The notes: a model not told the origin generated them from the sequence alone. A DNA stretch of 64,000 nt from Gammaproteobacteria bacterium (GCA_028821145.1 JAPPHC010000052.1:42494-106493), one strand, 5' to 3'; shown: positions 49,415 through 60,344, numbered from the stretch's first letter. Numbers and translations are program-made.

Positions 49415-50983
49415 ATGAACGACGTCAGGAAAAAAGGGCTGCTGGGGTCTTGGTCGCTGGTAGCGGGGCTTACGACCGTGTCCCGCGTGCTGGGCCTGGC
49501 GCGCGAGATCGCGTTCGCGTGGTTCGTCGGCGCCGGCGTGGTCATGGATGCGTTCATCGTCGCCTTCCGGATCCCGAGCCTGTTCCGGCATTTCTTCGCC
49601 GAGGGGGCGCTGTCGCAGAGCTTCGTGCCGGTGTACTCGGAGCGCATGGAGGCGGGAGACAACAGGGAAGAACTAGCGGACCTGCTGGGCCGGGTCATGG
49701 GCACCCTGGGCGCGGTCGTGGCCGTGGTGTCGCTCCTCGGGGTGATATTCGCGCCGCTCTTCGTTTGGTTGTGCGCCCCCGGGTTCGCGCTGGAAGGCGG
49801 CGAGTCCTACGAACTGGCGGTCACGATGCTGCGCCGCACGTTTGCGTACCTGTTCTTCATCTCGATCACGGCCATGCTGGCCGCGGTGCTGAACGCCCAC
49901 CGCAAGTTTGCCGCGGCGGCCTTCACCCCCGTCCTGATGAACATCTGCCTGATTGCGGCGGCCGCCCTTTACGCAATGCAATCGGAGCCGCAGGGCGCGG
50001 TACTCGGCTGGGGCGTGTTCGTCGCGGGACTGGCGCAGATGGTGTTCCTGCTGTTTTTCGCCCGCTCCACCTGCGGCCCGTTCCGGCCGCAATGGGGCTG
50101 GCGCGACTCGAAAGTGCGGCGGATCCTTGTCTTGATGGTGCCGGTCATCGTCGGTTCGTCGGCGGCCCAGGTGGGTGTGGTCCTGGACACGATCCTGGCC
50201 AGTTTTCTCGTATCCGGGAGCATCAGCTGGCTCAACTTCTCCCAGCGACTGATGGAATTTCCCCTGGGCGTGTTCGGCGTGGCCCTGGCCACGGTGGCGC
50301 TGCCCAGGCTATCGCGCCTGCACGCCGCCGGAGAGCGCGACGAGTACCTGGCGTCCACGGGCTGGGCGATCCGTTCGGGCCTGGCCATTTCGCTGCCCTG
50401 CGCCGCCGGGCTGTTCATCCTCGCGGAGCCGATCATGGCGACCCTGTTCCTCGGCGGAAAGTTCAGTCTCCAGGATGTCGAAATGGCGGCCGTGAGTCTC
50501 CAGGCCTACGCCCTGGGACTGCCCGGACTGATCGGGATCAAGACGCTGGTGCCGTCGTTCTTCGCCCGCCAGGACATGAAGACGCCGGTCAAGGTGGCGG
50601 TGGCGGCGCTGGCCTGCAAGTTCGCGGTGACGCTGCCGTTGCTCTGGTACTGGGTGGCGCAGGACCTGCACGCGCCGCACGCGGTGCTGGCGGGCGGCAC
50701 GGCGCTGGGCGCGACGATCAATGCGGCGGTCCTGTGGCTGCTGTTCAGGCGCCAGGATCCCGAGGGCAAGCGGGGCGCGATGTTCAAGCCGCTGCTCAGG
50801 ATCGCGGTCGCGGTGGGCCTGCTGTCGATGCTGCTGATCGAATTCGCGCCGGCGCCGGCGCTCTGGCCGGAGGTTTCGCGAATCGTCCGGGTGCTGTGGA
50901 TACTGGCATGCGTGGGCGGCGCCGCGGCGGCCTATTTCCTCTGCCTGTTCCTGACCGGCCACCGCTGGCGCGACACCGGATAG
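49415..50983 (+). CDS. murJ: Lipid II flippase MurJ
   Basis: SWSLVAGLTTVSRVLGLAREIAFAWFVGAGVVMDAFIVAFRIPSLFRHFFAEGALSQSFVPVY. Confidence 0.97.
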   Translation: MNDVRKKGLLGSWSLVAGLTTVSRVLGLAREIAFAWFVGAGVVMDAFIVAFRIPSLFRHFFAEGALSQSFVPVYSERMEAGDNREELADLLGRVMGTLGAVVAVVSLLGVIFAPLFVWLCAPGFALEGGESYELAVTMLRRTFAYLFFISITAMLAAVLNAHRKFAAAAFTPVLMNICLIAAAALYAMQSEPQGAVLGWGVFVAGLAQMVFLLFFARSTCGPFRPQWGWRDSKVRRILVLMVPVIVGSSAAQVGVVLDTILASFLVSGSISWLNFSQRLMEFPLGVFGVALATVALPRLSRLHAAGERDEYLASTGWAIRSGLAISLPCAAGLFILAEPIMATLFLGGKFSLQDVEMAAVSLQAYALGLPGLIGIKTLVPSFFARQDMKTPVKVAVAALACKFAVTLPLLWYWVAQDLHAPHAVLAGGTALGATINAAVLWLLFRRQDPEGKRGAMFKPLLRIAVAVGLLSMLLIEFAPAPALWPEVSRIVRVLWILACVGGAAAAYFLCLFLTGHRWRDTG

Positions 50984-50994
50984 ACTCGCAAGCG

Positions 50995-51930
50995 ATGCTT
51001 CTCCTACGCCGAATTTCCCGCTTGCCGGCCTCCATCGACCGCGGATGCGCCGTTACCATCGGCGGATTCGACGGCATGCACGTCGGTCACCAGGAGGTCC
51101 TGAACCGGGTCCTCACGGCTGCTCGCGAACGCAATCTGGCGTCGATCGTGTTCAGTTTCGAGCCGTCTCCGAAGGAATTCATGGCGCGCGGAACGCCGCC
51201 GCCGCGGCTGATGACGCTGCGCGAGAAATGCGCCGCGCTCAACGCCGCCGGCGTTGATGCCTTCTACTGCCCGCCCTTCAACGACGCGATCCGCACGCTT
51301 TCGCCCGATGAATTCATGCGCAAGCTGCTGGCCGGACTGCTCAAGGCGCGGCACGTGATCCAGGGCCCGGATTTCCGTTTCGGCTACAGGCGCAGCGGCG
51401 GCATGGACGAACTCGCGGCGGGGGGACGGAGTCTCGGTTTCAGCGTGGAGCAGGCCCCGCCCGTGAGCGTCGACGGCGAACGCGTATCGAGCACCGGCGT
51501 GCGGCGGGCGCTGGCGGCCTCGGACCTGGAGCTGGCCGCGAGGCTCCTGGGCCGCCGCTACGGCATGGGCGGGCGCGTCATTCACGGCTTGAAAATCGGC
51601 GCCGCCAAGCTGGGCTATCCTACGGCCAACATTGCCCTGAAAGGCCGCGTCAGTCCCATTGACGGGATCTTCGCCGTGCGCGTCCACGGCGTGGAGGACG
51701 AGCCGCTTGCGGGCGTGGCCAGCATCGGCTACCGGCCCACGGTGGGCGGCACGGAGAAGATACTGGAGGCGCATATCTTCGATTTCAGCGGCGATCTGTA
51801 CGGGCGATTCCTGGACATCGAGCCGGTTGCGAAGCTGCGCGACGAAGTGCACTTCAGTAACCTCGAGGAACTACGCGTGCAGATGGATCGCGACGCCGTC
51901 CAGGCTCGCGAACTCTTGCGCGCGGCTTAG
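50995..51930 (+). CDS. ribF: Bifunctional riboflavin kinase/FAD synthetase
   Basis: [61 protein letters not shown]. Confidence 0.96.
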   Translation: MLLLRRISRLPASIDRGCAVTIGGFDGMHVGHQEVLNRVLTAARERNLASIVFSFEPSPKEFMARGTPPPRLMTLREKCAALNAAGVDAFYCPPFNDAIRTLSPDEFMRKLLAGLLKARHVIQGPDFRFGYRRSGGMDELAAGGRSLGFSVEQAPPVSVDGERVSSTGVRRALAASDLELAARLLGRRYGMGGRVIHGLKIGAAKLGYPTANIALKGRVSPIDGIFAVRVHGVEDEPLAGVASIGYRPTVGGTEKILEAHIFDFSGDLYGRFLDIEPVAKLRDEVHFSNLEELRVQMDRDAVQARELLRAA

Positions 51931-51971
51931 TCCTTGGTCACACTTCCGTCCCAAGCACACTTCGCACCGAC

Positions 51972-54746
51972 ATGCCCGATTACCGCGACACCCTGAACCT
52001 GCCGCGTACGGCTTTTCCGATGCGCGCCAACCTGGCGCGCCGCGAGCCGGAAATGCTGCGCGAGTGGGAGAGCAGCGGGCGCTACGGGCGCATCCGCGAG
52101 CACATGGCCGGGCGCGAGAAGTTCACGCTGCTCGACGGACCGCCCTACGCCAACGGGTCGATCCACATCGGCCACGCCTACAACAAGGTGCTCAAGGACC
52201 TCATCGTGAAGTCGAAGATCCTCGACGGCTACGACGCGCCCTACGTTCCGGGGTGGGATTGCCACGGCCTGCCGATCGAGGTGCGCGTCGAGCGCGAGCT
52301 GGGGCACGAGGCCGCCGCGCTGGACGGCGCGGCCTTCCGCGAAGCCTGCCGACGCTATGCGGCCAGCCAGGTCGAAGGCCAGCGCGAGGACTTCCGGCGG
52401 CTCGGCGTACTGGGCGAGTGGGAGCGGCCGTACCTGACCATGGCGGCCCGCTACGAGGCCAACCAGATCCGGGCATTCGCTGAGATCTTCGCCCGCGGAC
52501 ACGTCTATCGCGGCCAGAAGCCGGTCCACTGGTGCCTGGACTGCGGATCGGCCCTGGCGGAAGCGGAAGTCGAATACGAAGACAAGACCTCGATCGCCGT
52601 CGACGTGCGCTTCCCGGCCGACGATCCCGCCGATTTCCTTTCCCGCGTCCCGGGCGTGGAAGCAGACGATGCGCCGCTGGGCATCCCGATCTGGACCACC
52701 ACGCCATGGACCCTGCCGGCCAACCGCGCTGTGGTGCTGAGCGACACGTTCGACTACGTGCTCATGGAAGCCGAGATCGACGGGCGCACCGAGCGCCTGG
52801 TGCTGGCGCGCGGTCTCGCCGACGATGCGCTGGAGCGTTACGGCGCGACGGGCGCGCGCGAACTGGCGTCGCTGAAAGGCGCGCAACTCGCCGGCGTAAA
52901 CCTGCGTCATCCCTTTTACGATCGCCTGGCGCCCGTGCTGATCGCCGATTACGTCACGCTGGAAGCCGGCACCGGCGCCGTGCACACGGCGCCTGCGCAC
53001 GGGCTGGACGACTTTGCGACCGGCCGCAAGGCGGGACTGCCGGCGGACAATCCGCTGGGTATCGACGGCCACTTCCGGAAAGACACCGGCCTGGTGGGCG
53101 GGCTGCACGTCGAGGCGGCCGACAAGCGGATTCCCGATTTGCTGGCGGAGCGCGGCATGCTGCTTTGCCGGGAGAGCTACCGGCACAGCTATCCGCACTG
53201 CTGGCGGCACCATCGACCGCTCCTGTTCACTTCGACCCCGCAGTGGTTCGTGGGGCTGGACCGGGAGGGTCTGCGCGAGCAGGCCGCCGGCGCCATCGGC
53301 GCGGTGGACTGGTATCCCGGCTGGGCCGAACAGCGCATTGCGGGAATGGTCGAGACGCGCCCGGACTGGTGCATTTCGCGCAGCCGCGCCTGGGGCGTGC
53401 CGCTGCCGCTGCTGGTGGACAGGGAAAGCGGCGAGCCGCACCCGGAGTCGGCGCGGCTGATGGCGGAAATCGCCGAACGGATGGACGAGAAGGGCATCGA
53501 GGCTTGGTTTGCGCTGGACCCGGCCGAACTGCTTGGAGACGAGGCGCAGCGCTACCGCAAGGTGACGGACGTGATGGACGTGTGGATGGACTCCGGCCTC
53601 GTGCATCGCTGCGTGGGCGCCGAGCACCCGGAGATCGACTACCCCGCCGACCTTTACGTGGAAGGCTCCGACCAGCACCGCGGCTGGTTCCAGTCGTCCC
53701 TGCTCACCTCGGTGGCCATCGACGGCCGCGCGCCGTACCGCGCGGTGTTGACGCACGGTTTCGCGGTGGACGAGCAGGGGCGCAAGCAGTCGAAGTCGCT
53801 CGGCAACGTCGTGGACCCTCGCGACGTGGTCGACAAGCTGGGCGCGGACGTGCTCAGGCTGTGGGTCATGACCACCGACTACCGGCGCGAAATGAGCATC
53901 TCTCCGGACATCCTCACGCGCGTCTCCGACGCCTACCGCCGTCTGCGAAACACGGCCCGGTTCCTGCTCGGCAACCTCAGCGATTTCGATCCCGGCCGGC
54001 ATGCGGTGGCGCCCGAAGACGCCGTGGACCTGGATCTCTGGGCATTACGGCGGGCCCGCGAACTCGACGATGCGGTCTGGAAGCACTATCGCAACTACGA
54101 GTTCCACCCGATATTCCAGCAGGTGCACAACTTCTGTGTCGTCGATATGGGCAATTTCTACCTGGACGTGATCAAGGACCGCCTCTACACGATGCCGGCG
54201 GACAGCCACGGCAGGCGCTCGGCGCAGACCACGCTCTGGCATGTCGGCGAATGCCTGGCGCGCTGGCTGGCCCCGGTGCTCAGTTTCACGATCGAGGAGT
54301 TCTGGAAGGAATTTCCCGGCGACCGTCCGGAATCGGTATTCATGTGCGCGCCGCACGAACTGCCGGACCTGCCCGAATGCCGGGCCGACTGGGACACGCT
54401 GCGCGAAGCGCGCACGCAGGTGCTGGGCGTGATGGAGGAATCGCGCAAGGCCGGCGAAGTGGGCTCGTCGCTGGAGGCGGAGCTTGTCGTGCCCGCCGAT
54501 GAGGCCACGCTGAACGCGTTGAAGCAGCTGGGCGACGAGTTGCGCTTCGTGTTTATTTCGGCGGCGGTTGAGCTGGAGCCGGGCGAGACGGGCCAGGCGC
54601 CCGTTTGCCGGGCGAGCGCGCACCCGAAATGCGAACGCTGCTGGCACCGCGTGCCGGTACGTCCGGACGGCGAAGATCATGCAGGTCTGTGCGAACGTTG
54701 CGTCGTGAACGTCGAAGGCGATGGCGAGGCGCGGGTCTGGGCATGA
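51972..54746 (+). CDS. ileS: Isoleucyl-tRNA synthetase
   Basis: [22 protein letters not shown] (HIGH); KQSKSLGN (KMSKS-like); C-terminal Zn motif CERCWH...CERC. Confidence 0.98.
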   Translation: MPDYRDTLNLPRTAFPMRANLARREPEMLREWESSGRYGRIREHMAGREKFTLLDGPPYANGSIHIGHAYNKVLKDLIVKSKILDGYDAPYVPGWDCHGLPIEVRVERELGHEAAALDGAAFREACRRYAASQVEGQREDFRRLGVLGEWERPYLTMAARYEANQIRAFAEIFARGHVYRGQKPVHWCLDCGSALAEAEVEYEDKTSIAVDVRFPADDPADFLSRVPGVEADDAPLGIPIWTTTPWTLPANRAVVLSDTFDYVLMEAEIDGRTERLVLARGLADDALERYGATGARELASLKGAQLAGVNLRHPFYDRLAPVLIADYVTLEAGTGAVHTAPAHGLDDFATGRKAGLPADNPLGIDGHFRKDTGLVGGLHVEAADKRIPDLLAERGMLLCRESYRHSYPHCWRHHRPLLFTSTPQWFVGLDREGLREQAAGAIGAVDWYPGWAEQRIAGMVETRPDWCISRSRAWGVPLPLLVDRESGEPHPESARLMAEIAERMDEKGIEAWFALDPAELLGDEAQRYRKVTDVMDVWMDSGLVHRCVGAEHPEIDYPADLYVEGSDQHRGWFQSSLLTSVAIDGRAPYRAVLTHGFAVDEQGRKQSKSLGNVVDPRDVVDKLGADVLRLWVMTTDYRREMSISPDILTRVSDAYRRLRNTARFLLGNLSDFDPGRHAVAPEDAVDLDLWALRRARELDDAVWKHYRNYEFHPIFQQVHNFCVVDMGNFYLDVIKDRLYTMPADSHGRRSAQTTLWHVGECLARWLAPVLSFTIEEFWKEFPGDRPESVFMCAPHELPDLPECRADWDTLREARTQVLGVMEESRKAGEVGSSLEAELVVPADEATLNALKQLGDELRFVFISAAVELEPGETGQAPVCRASAHPKCERCWHRVPVRPDGEDHAGLCERCVVNVEGDGEARVWA

Positions 54747-55225
54747 AGGCGCCGCGTTTCAGTGTGTTGCTTTCGGTGTCCGCCGGCGTGGCGGTCGCGG
54801 ACCAGATCGTGAAGTGGATTGTCGCCGCGCGACTGGACGAGTTGCAGCGCATCGTGGTGCTGCCGTTCTTCGACCTCGTGCGCTGGCACAACACCGGCGC
54901 CGCCTTCGGCCTGTTGTCAGGCGCGTCGGGCTGGCAGAACTGGCTGTTCCTGGTGCTGGGACTGGTGCTGGTGGCGTTCCTGGGATCGATGATGCGTGGC
55001 GCCTCAAAGGACGGAGATGCGCTCTGGGGACTGGGGCTGGCGCTGATGACCGGCGGAGCGGTGGGCAATCTGATCGACCGCGTTGCGCGCGGCTACGTGC
55101 TGGATTACATCTCGGTGCACTACGGCGGCTGGTACTTCCCGGCCTTCAACGTCGCCGATTCGGCGATCACCGTGGGCGTTTCCCTGGTGCTCCTGTACCT
55201 CATCCGACAGACCCGCACGACTTAA
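54743..55225 (+). CDS. lspA: Lipoprotein signal peptidase II
   Basis: [34 protein letters not shown]. Confidence 0.97.
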   Translation: MKAPRFSVLLSVSAGVAVADQIVKWIVAARLDELQRIVVLPFFDLVRWHNTGAAFGLLSGASGWQNWLFLVLGLVLVAFLGSMMRGASKDGDALWGLGLALMTGGAVGNLIDRVARGYVLDYISVHYGGWYFPAFNVADSAITVGVSLVLLYLIRQTRTT

Positions 55226-55238
55226 CGCTTCGATCCCA

Positions 55239-55353
55239 CCCATCTTTGCCCCCTTCTTCCTGGAGGCGCTGTGAGCGCCGGGTCATCGGCGCTCACTGGC
55301 TCGGTTCCGCCATCCTGGCTCCAACGCTCCCGGACGAAGGGGGCAAAGATGGG
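55239..55353. repeat. Nested palindromic element: 18-bp perfect terminal inverted repeats with an internal 10-bp stem-loop
   Basis: CCCATCTTTGCCCCCTTC (55239-55256) and GAAGGGGGCAAAGATGGG (55336-55353); inner GTGAGCGCCG-GGTCAT-CGGCGCTCAC (55271-55296). Confidence 0.85.
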
Positions 55354-55821
55354 CTACGGCCAGCAGGCGTCCGTAGTGTCTTCACCGTCGGCGCTTTCGG
55401 ATGCGCGCCGGCCAGTGGAATCAACGGACAGAACGCGGCACTGCTCGTCGCCGGCCTGGGGGCCTTCCAGGTCAGTGACTGCCTCTACCGCGAAGCCGTT
55501 GGACAAAGCGCCTTCTGGCGCCCGCAGGCGAAGTTGGTAGTAGCCGCGCTCGGTGCCGGCGACGCCCAGTCCCGCGGGCGGGGGTGCCGCCAGTTCGACC
55601 GCGCGGGCATAGCGACCGTTTTCGAAATAGAAGCGCTCCTGCAGGACCGCTACGCGCACCAGCGCGTCGGTGGCGTCCAGCCGCCGCGCTCGCTCAATCT
55701 GTTTGATCCACAGGGGCGTGGCCGCCGCGGCCAGCAACGCGAGGATGGCCAGCGTCACCAACAGCTCCGTCAAACTGAAACCCCAGCCACCCTGGGAGGG
55801 AGGGCGTCCCCGCCCTCCCAT
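55354..55821 (-). CDS. Type IV pilin-like protein (PilE-type)
   Basis: G|FSLTELLVTLAILALLAAAATPLWIKQIERAR class III prepilin motif; last gene of the minor-pilin operon. Confidence 0.85.
   Translation of the reverse strand: MGGRGRPPSQGGWGFSLTELLVTLAILALLAAAATPLWIKQIERARRLDATDALVRVAVLQERFYFENGRYARAVELAAPPPAGLGVAGTERGYYQLRLRAPEGALSNGFAVEAVTDLEGPQAGDEQCRVLSVDSTGRRASESADGEDTTDACWP
55798..55819. repeat. Stem-loop GGGAGGGCG-TCCC-CGCCCTCCC overlapping the pilE-like start region
   Basis: Seen directly; perfect 9-bp stem. Confidence 0.6.
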
Positions 55822-55850
55822 CACACACACCTGAGGCACGCAACCGGGTC

Positions 55851-56384
55851 TCATTCCACGTCCTCGCGCCAATAACGCCGAACGGGCGGTTCCGCGGAAT
55901 CCTCCGGGCAATCGTCGTCCTTCCGGCAAATTTCGATCTCGTCCGGCAATTCGGCGTCCAGCTCGCCGTTCGCCAGCAGCATGAAGCCCACGACGACCGG
56001 CGCTCGGGCTCGCGGCCCGGCGGTCCCCAACGCGCCAATCTCGAAGTGCAGTGCTCGTTGCGGAGTCTCCGCCTCTTCAAATCCGGCCGGAACCGCGGTC
56101 GTTTCAACATGTCGCACGGACCACTCCACACAGCGGGAAGCGATTCGGCAATAACGGCCGCTTTGCGGCGCATCCAGCCGGAAACGCTCGGCGGACAGCG
56201 CCATTGCAATTCCTGTCTCCGCCAGCCGGACCGCTTCGGCGTATTCCCTTGCGTTGCGCACCTGCAGCCACTGCAGCGCAACGTCGCCCTTGCCGGCCAC
56301 GGCCAGCAGCGACAGCGCCGCGAGCACCATCAGCACCACGGCCAGGACGACTCCGCTCTCGGAATCCTCAATCCTGGCGTGCAT
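55851..56384 (-). CDS. PilX-like minor pilin assembly protein
   Basis: MHARIEDSESGVVLAVVLMVLAALSLLAVAGKGDVALQWLQVRNAREYAEAVRLAETG; position in operon. Confidence 0.75.
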   Translation of the reverse strand: MHARIEDSESGVVLAVVLMVLAALSLLAVAGKGDVALQWLQVRNAREYAEAVRLAETGIAMALSAERFRLDAPQSGRYCRIASRCVEWSVRHVETTAVPAGFEEAETPQRALHFEIGALGTAGPRARAPVVVGFMLLANGELDAELPDEIEICRKDDDCPEDSAEPPVRRYWREDVE

Positions 56385-57294
56385 TCGCCACCACCTCGCT
56401 CGCGCTCACCAGAAGGCGGCGCCTTGCATCATCGAAACTGCGCGCCGCGCGGTCCGCGTAGGTGTAGGTACTCCCGTCCACATGCCCGGTCTCGGGGCTG
56501 TCGTGCCGCAACAGCAGCCAGAACCGGACCGCCACGACCCGCGCTCCGGACGGCCTGGACGCCGCCGCATCGACCACCCGGTCCGCCACCCCGTCACTGT
56601 CGGTGTCGAGCGCCAGGCGAACCTGAAAATCCTCCACACCCGAAAGGATCTCCTCGTCGCGCAGCAGCCCGCCCCTGACCAGCGTCTTGCGCCGCAGCGA
56701 CGGCTCCCCGGAGTCGTGACTGGACCGGGCGGAAACATACCAGGCGTGAACGACGATATCGCGAATCTCGGTTTCGCCTTCCAGGGGCGGTGGCGAGCCG
56801 GCAGAGAACACGATTGCTTCCAGGCGCGACGAATGAACCTGCAACCTCCGCGATTCCACGCCGGTGGTCGCCTGGCCCGCGCGGCGAATCTCCAGCACGT
56901 CGGTTCCCGGTTGCAGACGGTTCCGGTACGGGGAGCAGGGCAGGGGCCATTCATCGGCGGCGGCCACGTATTCGTCGAACCGAAAGGCCCAGGAGCTCAC
57001 GTCCGCCCTGCTGCAGCGGACCGACGCCCCTGCTGCCACGCGAAGCGCCATGGCATCCGAATTGAGCCCCCAGAATCCCGCCGAACGAATGTCGGCGCGC
57101 AGTAGTTCCAGCGCGAAACGCGCTTTCTCCTCGAGGCTGTGCAGATTGTCCGCCGCCCGGGCGGACTGGCGCATGGACTGCGCGGAGCCGAAGACCCCCA
57201 GCAGCAGCAGGCTTGAGACGGCGAGCGATACGAGCAGCTCGGCTAGGCTGTTGCCACTCTGGCTTTCGCGGCCGGGCTCTATCGGCCGGCCCAC
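56368..57294 (-). CDS. PilW-like minor pilin assembly protein
   Basis: GTG start at 57294; QSGNSLAELLVSLAVSSLLLLGVFGSAQSMRQSARAADNLHSLEEKARFALELLRADIRSAGFWG. Confidence 0.8.
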   Translation of the reverse strand: MGRPIEPGRESQSGNSLAELLVSLAVSSLLLLGVFGSAQSMRQSARAADNLHSLEEKARFALELLRADIRSAGFWGLNSDAMALRVAAGASVRCSRADVSSWAFRFDEYVAAADEWPLPCSPYRNRLQPGTDVLEIRRAGQATTGVESRRLQVHSSRLEAIVFSAGSPPPLEGETEIRDIVVHAWYVSARSSHDSGEPSLRRKTLVRGGLLRDEEILSGVEDFQVRLALDTDSDGVADRVVDAAASRPSGARVVAVRFWLLLRHDSPETGHVDGSTYTYADRAARSFDDARRRLLVSASEVVANARQD

Positions 57295-57665
57295 AGAACC
57301 AGCCGGGCATCGTCGCCAACGCCCGCGGGCCAGCTCAGCTCGACCCGATATGCCGGTGGCGTGCCGCCCAGCGCCGTTACCTCGCATTGCAGTCCCGGCA
57401 AGGCGGACGCGGCCTGCCGCCGCCACGCGCCCAACTCTCCTCCGCCGGCCGCCGAAGGACTCGCGCCGATCCGGGCGGCGAGGTCCTGCGCCAGCATCTC
57501 GGCAAGAAAGTAACTGTGTGCGGCGCGGCTTTCCTTCAAACGCTCGCTGATCAGCGCACCGGCCCCGAGCAGACCCAGGCTGAACACGGCCACTGCGAGC
57601 AGGCATTCGACCAGGCTGAAGCCGCTTTCCGGCTCAGCCGGGCGGGCAGGAAAGCGGGTCGCCAC
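57279..57665 (-). CDS. PilV-like minor pilin
   Basis: GTG start at 57665; ESGFSLVECLLAVAVFSLGLLGAGALISERLKESRAAHSYFLAEMLAQDLAARI. Confidence 0.8.
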   Translation of the reverse strand: MATRFPARPAEPESGFSLVECLLAVAVFSLGLLGAGALISERLKESRAAHSYFLAEMLAQDLAARIGASPSAAGGGELGAWRRQAASALPGLQCEVTALGGTPPAYRVELSWPAGVGDDARLVLWAGR

Positions 57666-58158
57666 CGCTGGCGGTATCGGCAAGCCGCGGCCTACCGATG
57701 TTGTTGACGACGATTGCGCGCGCCGCGCTGCTTCCGCGCCGGTCGCAGACGACCAGCGTGCCGTTGGTGGAGCGCCCGCGGAACGGCCTGAACACGAACC
57801 GGGTGCGATTCGAGCGAATGGACAAACCGGCCTGGCCCCGCGATCGGTAGAGGATCGAATCCGGCGGCGGTGCATAGGGCGTGGAACCCGTTGAGCCGTC
57901 GTGGACAATCCAGCCGGCGCCCCAATCCTCCGCGGCCCCGCACCGCGATCCGTCCGGGCTGGGACACACAGTCGTGTCCCGGCCGTTCTCGGCGGCCGTG
58001 CGGCGTGCGAAGTGCAGGCTGCGGATCAATCCGTTGATCGTCGTGCTCCGCTGCAGATTGAGCATTCCGGTAGTGATCACGGGCTGGGCCAGGAGGACTG
58101 CAATGGAGCTGACAGTCAGTGCGATCAGGAGTTCCAAAAGCGAAAAGCCACGCATCAT
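57634..58158 (-). CDS. FimT/GspH-type pseudopilin
   Basis: MMRGFSLLELLIALTVSSIAVLLAQPVI...GLIRSLHFARRTAAENGRDTTVCPS. Confidence 0.88.
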   Translation of the reverse strand: MMRGFSLLELLIALTVSSIAVLLAQPVITTGMLNLQRSTTINGLIRSLHFARRTAAENGRDTTVCPSPDGSRCGAAEDWGAGWIVHDGSTGSTPYAPPPDSILYRSRGQAGLSIRSNRTRFVFRPFRGRSTNGTLVVCDRRGSSAARAIVVNNIGRPRLADTASGGDPLSCPPG

Positions 58159-58306
58159 GCGATCCCTTGCAAGCGCCGATCCCGCGGGCGCAGAGTGAAA
58201 AATACGCGCCTGACGAAGACTGCTGAAGACACGAATTGCGCGCGTTCGCCGACAAATCCGATAAAAGGTGTTTGCGATACAATCCGGCCTTTCGCGGGAC
58301 TACCCG

Positions 58307-58382
<76 letters not shown>

Positions 58383-58545
58383 AACCGTATTTTCGCTCAA
58401 AACGCCATAGACTGCCACTAGACGACAGAAGTATGATATAAAACAATCACTTATTGGCATATATTCCTATTTTCTCCTCTTGCATCGTGCGCAGTCTTAC
58501 GCTACAATTTGCGTCCGGGCGTTGGATAAATAAGGTGAGAAACAG

Positions 58546-59733
58546 GTGGGAAATTTCGTGGGGCAAAGCAAATTGACGGTAAAAAAAGTCCGGGCGATCA
58601 ATCAACCGGGCCTGTATGGCGACGGCAATACGCTGTACTTGCGAGTGGCACCCGGCGGGTCCAAGCAATGGGTCCAGCGGCTCACCATTCACGGCAAGCG
58701 CCGTGACATCGGACTGGGCGGGTGTTCGTGGGTGACGCTGGCGGAGGCCCGCGATGCGGCTTATGAGAATCGGCGATTGGCGCGCCGCGGCGGCGATCCA
58801 TTGGCAGTCAAACGCCGGCCTAAGATTCCGACTTTTCGGGAGGCGGCGCAGCACACCTACAAGGCCTTGCGGCCTCGTTGGCGCAATGAGAAAGTGGCGA
58901 TCAACTGGATGCAGCAGTTGAAACGCCATGCGATGGCCCGGTTAGGCGATTTGCCGGTGGACCGGATCGGCCGGGAGGATGTACTGGCTGTGCTCACGCC
59001 CATCTGGACTTCTAAGCCGGAAACCGGACGTCGGGTGCGCCGGAACATCCGCGCGACGCTCAAGTGGTGCCAGGCGCATGGGTTTGTCACGTTCAACGCC
59101 GCTGGTGAAGGGATTGATGGTGCTCTGCCGCGGATGCCCGCGGTGAAGGCGCATTTCAGGGCATTGCCCTATTCGGAGATACCCGAGGCGCTCGACATCG
59201 TTGAAAGCTCTACAGCCTCGCGTGTAGCGAACCTGGCGCTCAGGTTCCTGATCTTCACGGCCGCGCGCACCGGCGAGGTCCGTGGCGCGATGTGGAGCGA
59301 GATTCACGGCGATGTGTGGAAGATTCCTGGTGAGCGCATGAAGGCGGGGGTTGAGCATCGCATCCCATTGAGCGCAACCGCGCTGGACGTGTTGGAGCAG
59401 GCCCGGACACTCCGTGATGGCAGTGCTTTGGTCTTTCCGTCTCCCATTCGGAGAGGGCGCCCGCTCTCCAACATGACGCTCACCAAGGTGCTTAGGGACA
59501 CGGGACTTGCCGAGCGAGCGACGGTGCACGGTTTTCGCTCAAGTTTTCGCGATTGGTGTGCTGACACCGGGAAGGCACGGGAAGTCGCCGAAGCGGCGCT
59601 AGCGCATACTGTGGGCGGTGTGGAGGGTGCGTATTTTCGCTCCGATCTGTTCGAGCGCCGGCGCCGTCTCATGGATGCTTGGGCGGCTTTTCTGGCGGGA
59701 ACCGATGCCAAAGTGGTGGCCTTGCCTCGTTAG
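58546..59733 (+). CDS. Tyrosine recombinase/phage integrase (DUF4102 + catalytic domain), tRNA-adjacent
   Basis: KLTVKKVRAINQPGLYGDGNTLYLRVAPGGSKQWVQRLTIHGKRRDIGLG; catalytic ARTGEVRGAMW, VHGFRSSFRDWC, ALAHTVGGVEGAYFR. Confidence 0.96.
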   Translation: MGNFVGQSKLTVKKVRAINQPGLYGDGNTLYLRVAPGGSKQWVQRLTIHGKRRDIGLGGCSWVTLAEARDAAYENRRLARRGGDPLAVKRRPKIPTFREAAQHTYKALRPRWRNEKVAINWMQQLKRHAMARLGDLPVDRIGREDVLAVLTPIWTSKPETGRRVRRNIRATLKWCQAHGFVTFNAAGEGIDGALPRMPAVKAHFRALPYSEIPEALDIVESSTASRVANLALRFLIFTAARTGEVRGAMWSEIHGDVWKIPGERMKAGVEHRIPLSATALDVLEQARTLRDGSALVFPSPIRRGRPLSNMTLTKVLRDTGLAERATVHGFRSSFRDWCADTGKAREVAEAALAHTVGGVEGAYFRSDLFERRRRLMDAWAAFLAGTDAKVVALPR

Positions 59734-59763
59734 GCTGGAATTGCTCATTGCGAATTCTCCTCT

Positions 59764-60114
59764 TTAGGCGCGGTTTGGGAAGGGTAGGAGAACAGCAGGG
59801 CCGGTTGCATCCTTGACGCGCCATAAATCGTTCGCCAGCGGGTGTATTCCTTGGCGCTGGACTATGAATAATTGAACAATCATGACGAGTTGCGCCGGAA
59901 TCTGTTGCTGTAAATGGTCGTGGACCGATCGGGCGCTGACCATCGCTTCGCCGGAAAGTGGTATTTCTAGGCAGTGACAATGCTCATCAGCGTCAGCCGG
60001 CATTGCCCACCAGACTCCGGTCGCTACGCTCCCTGCGTCCGGTGCGCAATGCCAGAAGCATATAAAAGAGAGATCGTGCTCAAGCCACGATACAAACTTG
60101 CGAGAAGTGTGCAA
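59764..60114 (-). other. Uncharacterised ORF inside the island (may be spurious)
   Basis: 116 aa minus-strand ORF with Cys/His-rich stretch FWHCAPDAGSVATG...DEHCHCLEIPL; no family recognised. Confidence 0.3.
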
Positions 60115-60344
60115 TACTCAGTTGAAGTTGACAATTACATTCAATACTCGTTTTTCTGCACCAGTAGATCGCTATGTATGGCGGCATGTTGTTATGCGGC
60201 TTGCCAGAACCGGTCCGATCTGTAAGGCGCTGAACATCTCGGTGAAGACCGCCTTCGCCATTTCGCCGTATCGTACCCCCTGCCGAGCCTCGTGTTGTTC
60301 ACCAGTCTGTCCATAGGCTGCGGGTTCATCGCGGCGCTGCCCGG

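Noticed and set aside
49450-51930. 826-aa plus-strand ORF spanning murJ and ribF
   Set aside because: Only the 3' part (from 50995) is ribF; the upstream part is an out-of-frame reading of murJ, a common artefact in GC-rich DNA.
51927-54002. 691-aa minus-strand ORF opposite ileS
   Set aside because: Antisense to a clear ileS; composition is Arg/His/Val-rich with no motif. Same for the 52532-54502 plus-strand shadow ORF.
60120-60320. Short plus-strand ORFs (e.g. 60098-60316) as real genes
   Set aside because: No recognisable motifs, odd Cys/Ser-rich composition and overlap with several competing frames; probably decayed island DNA.
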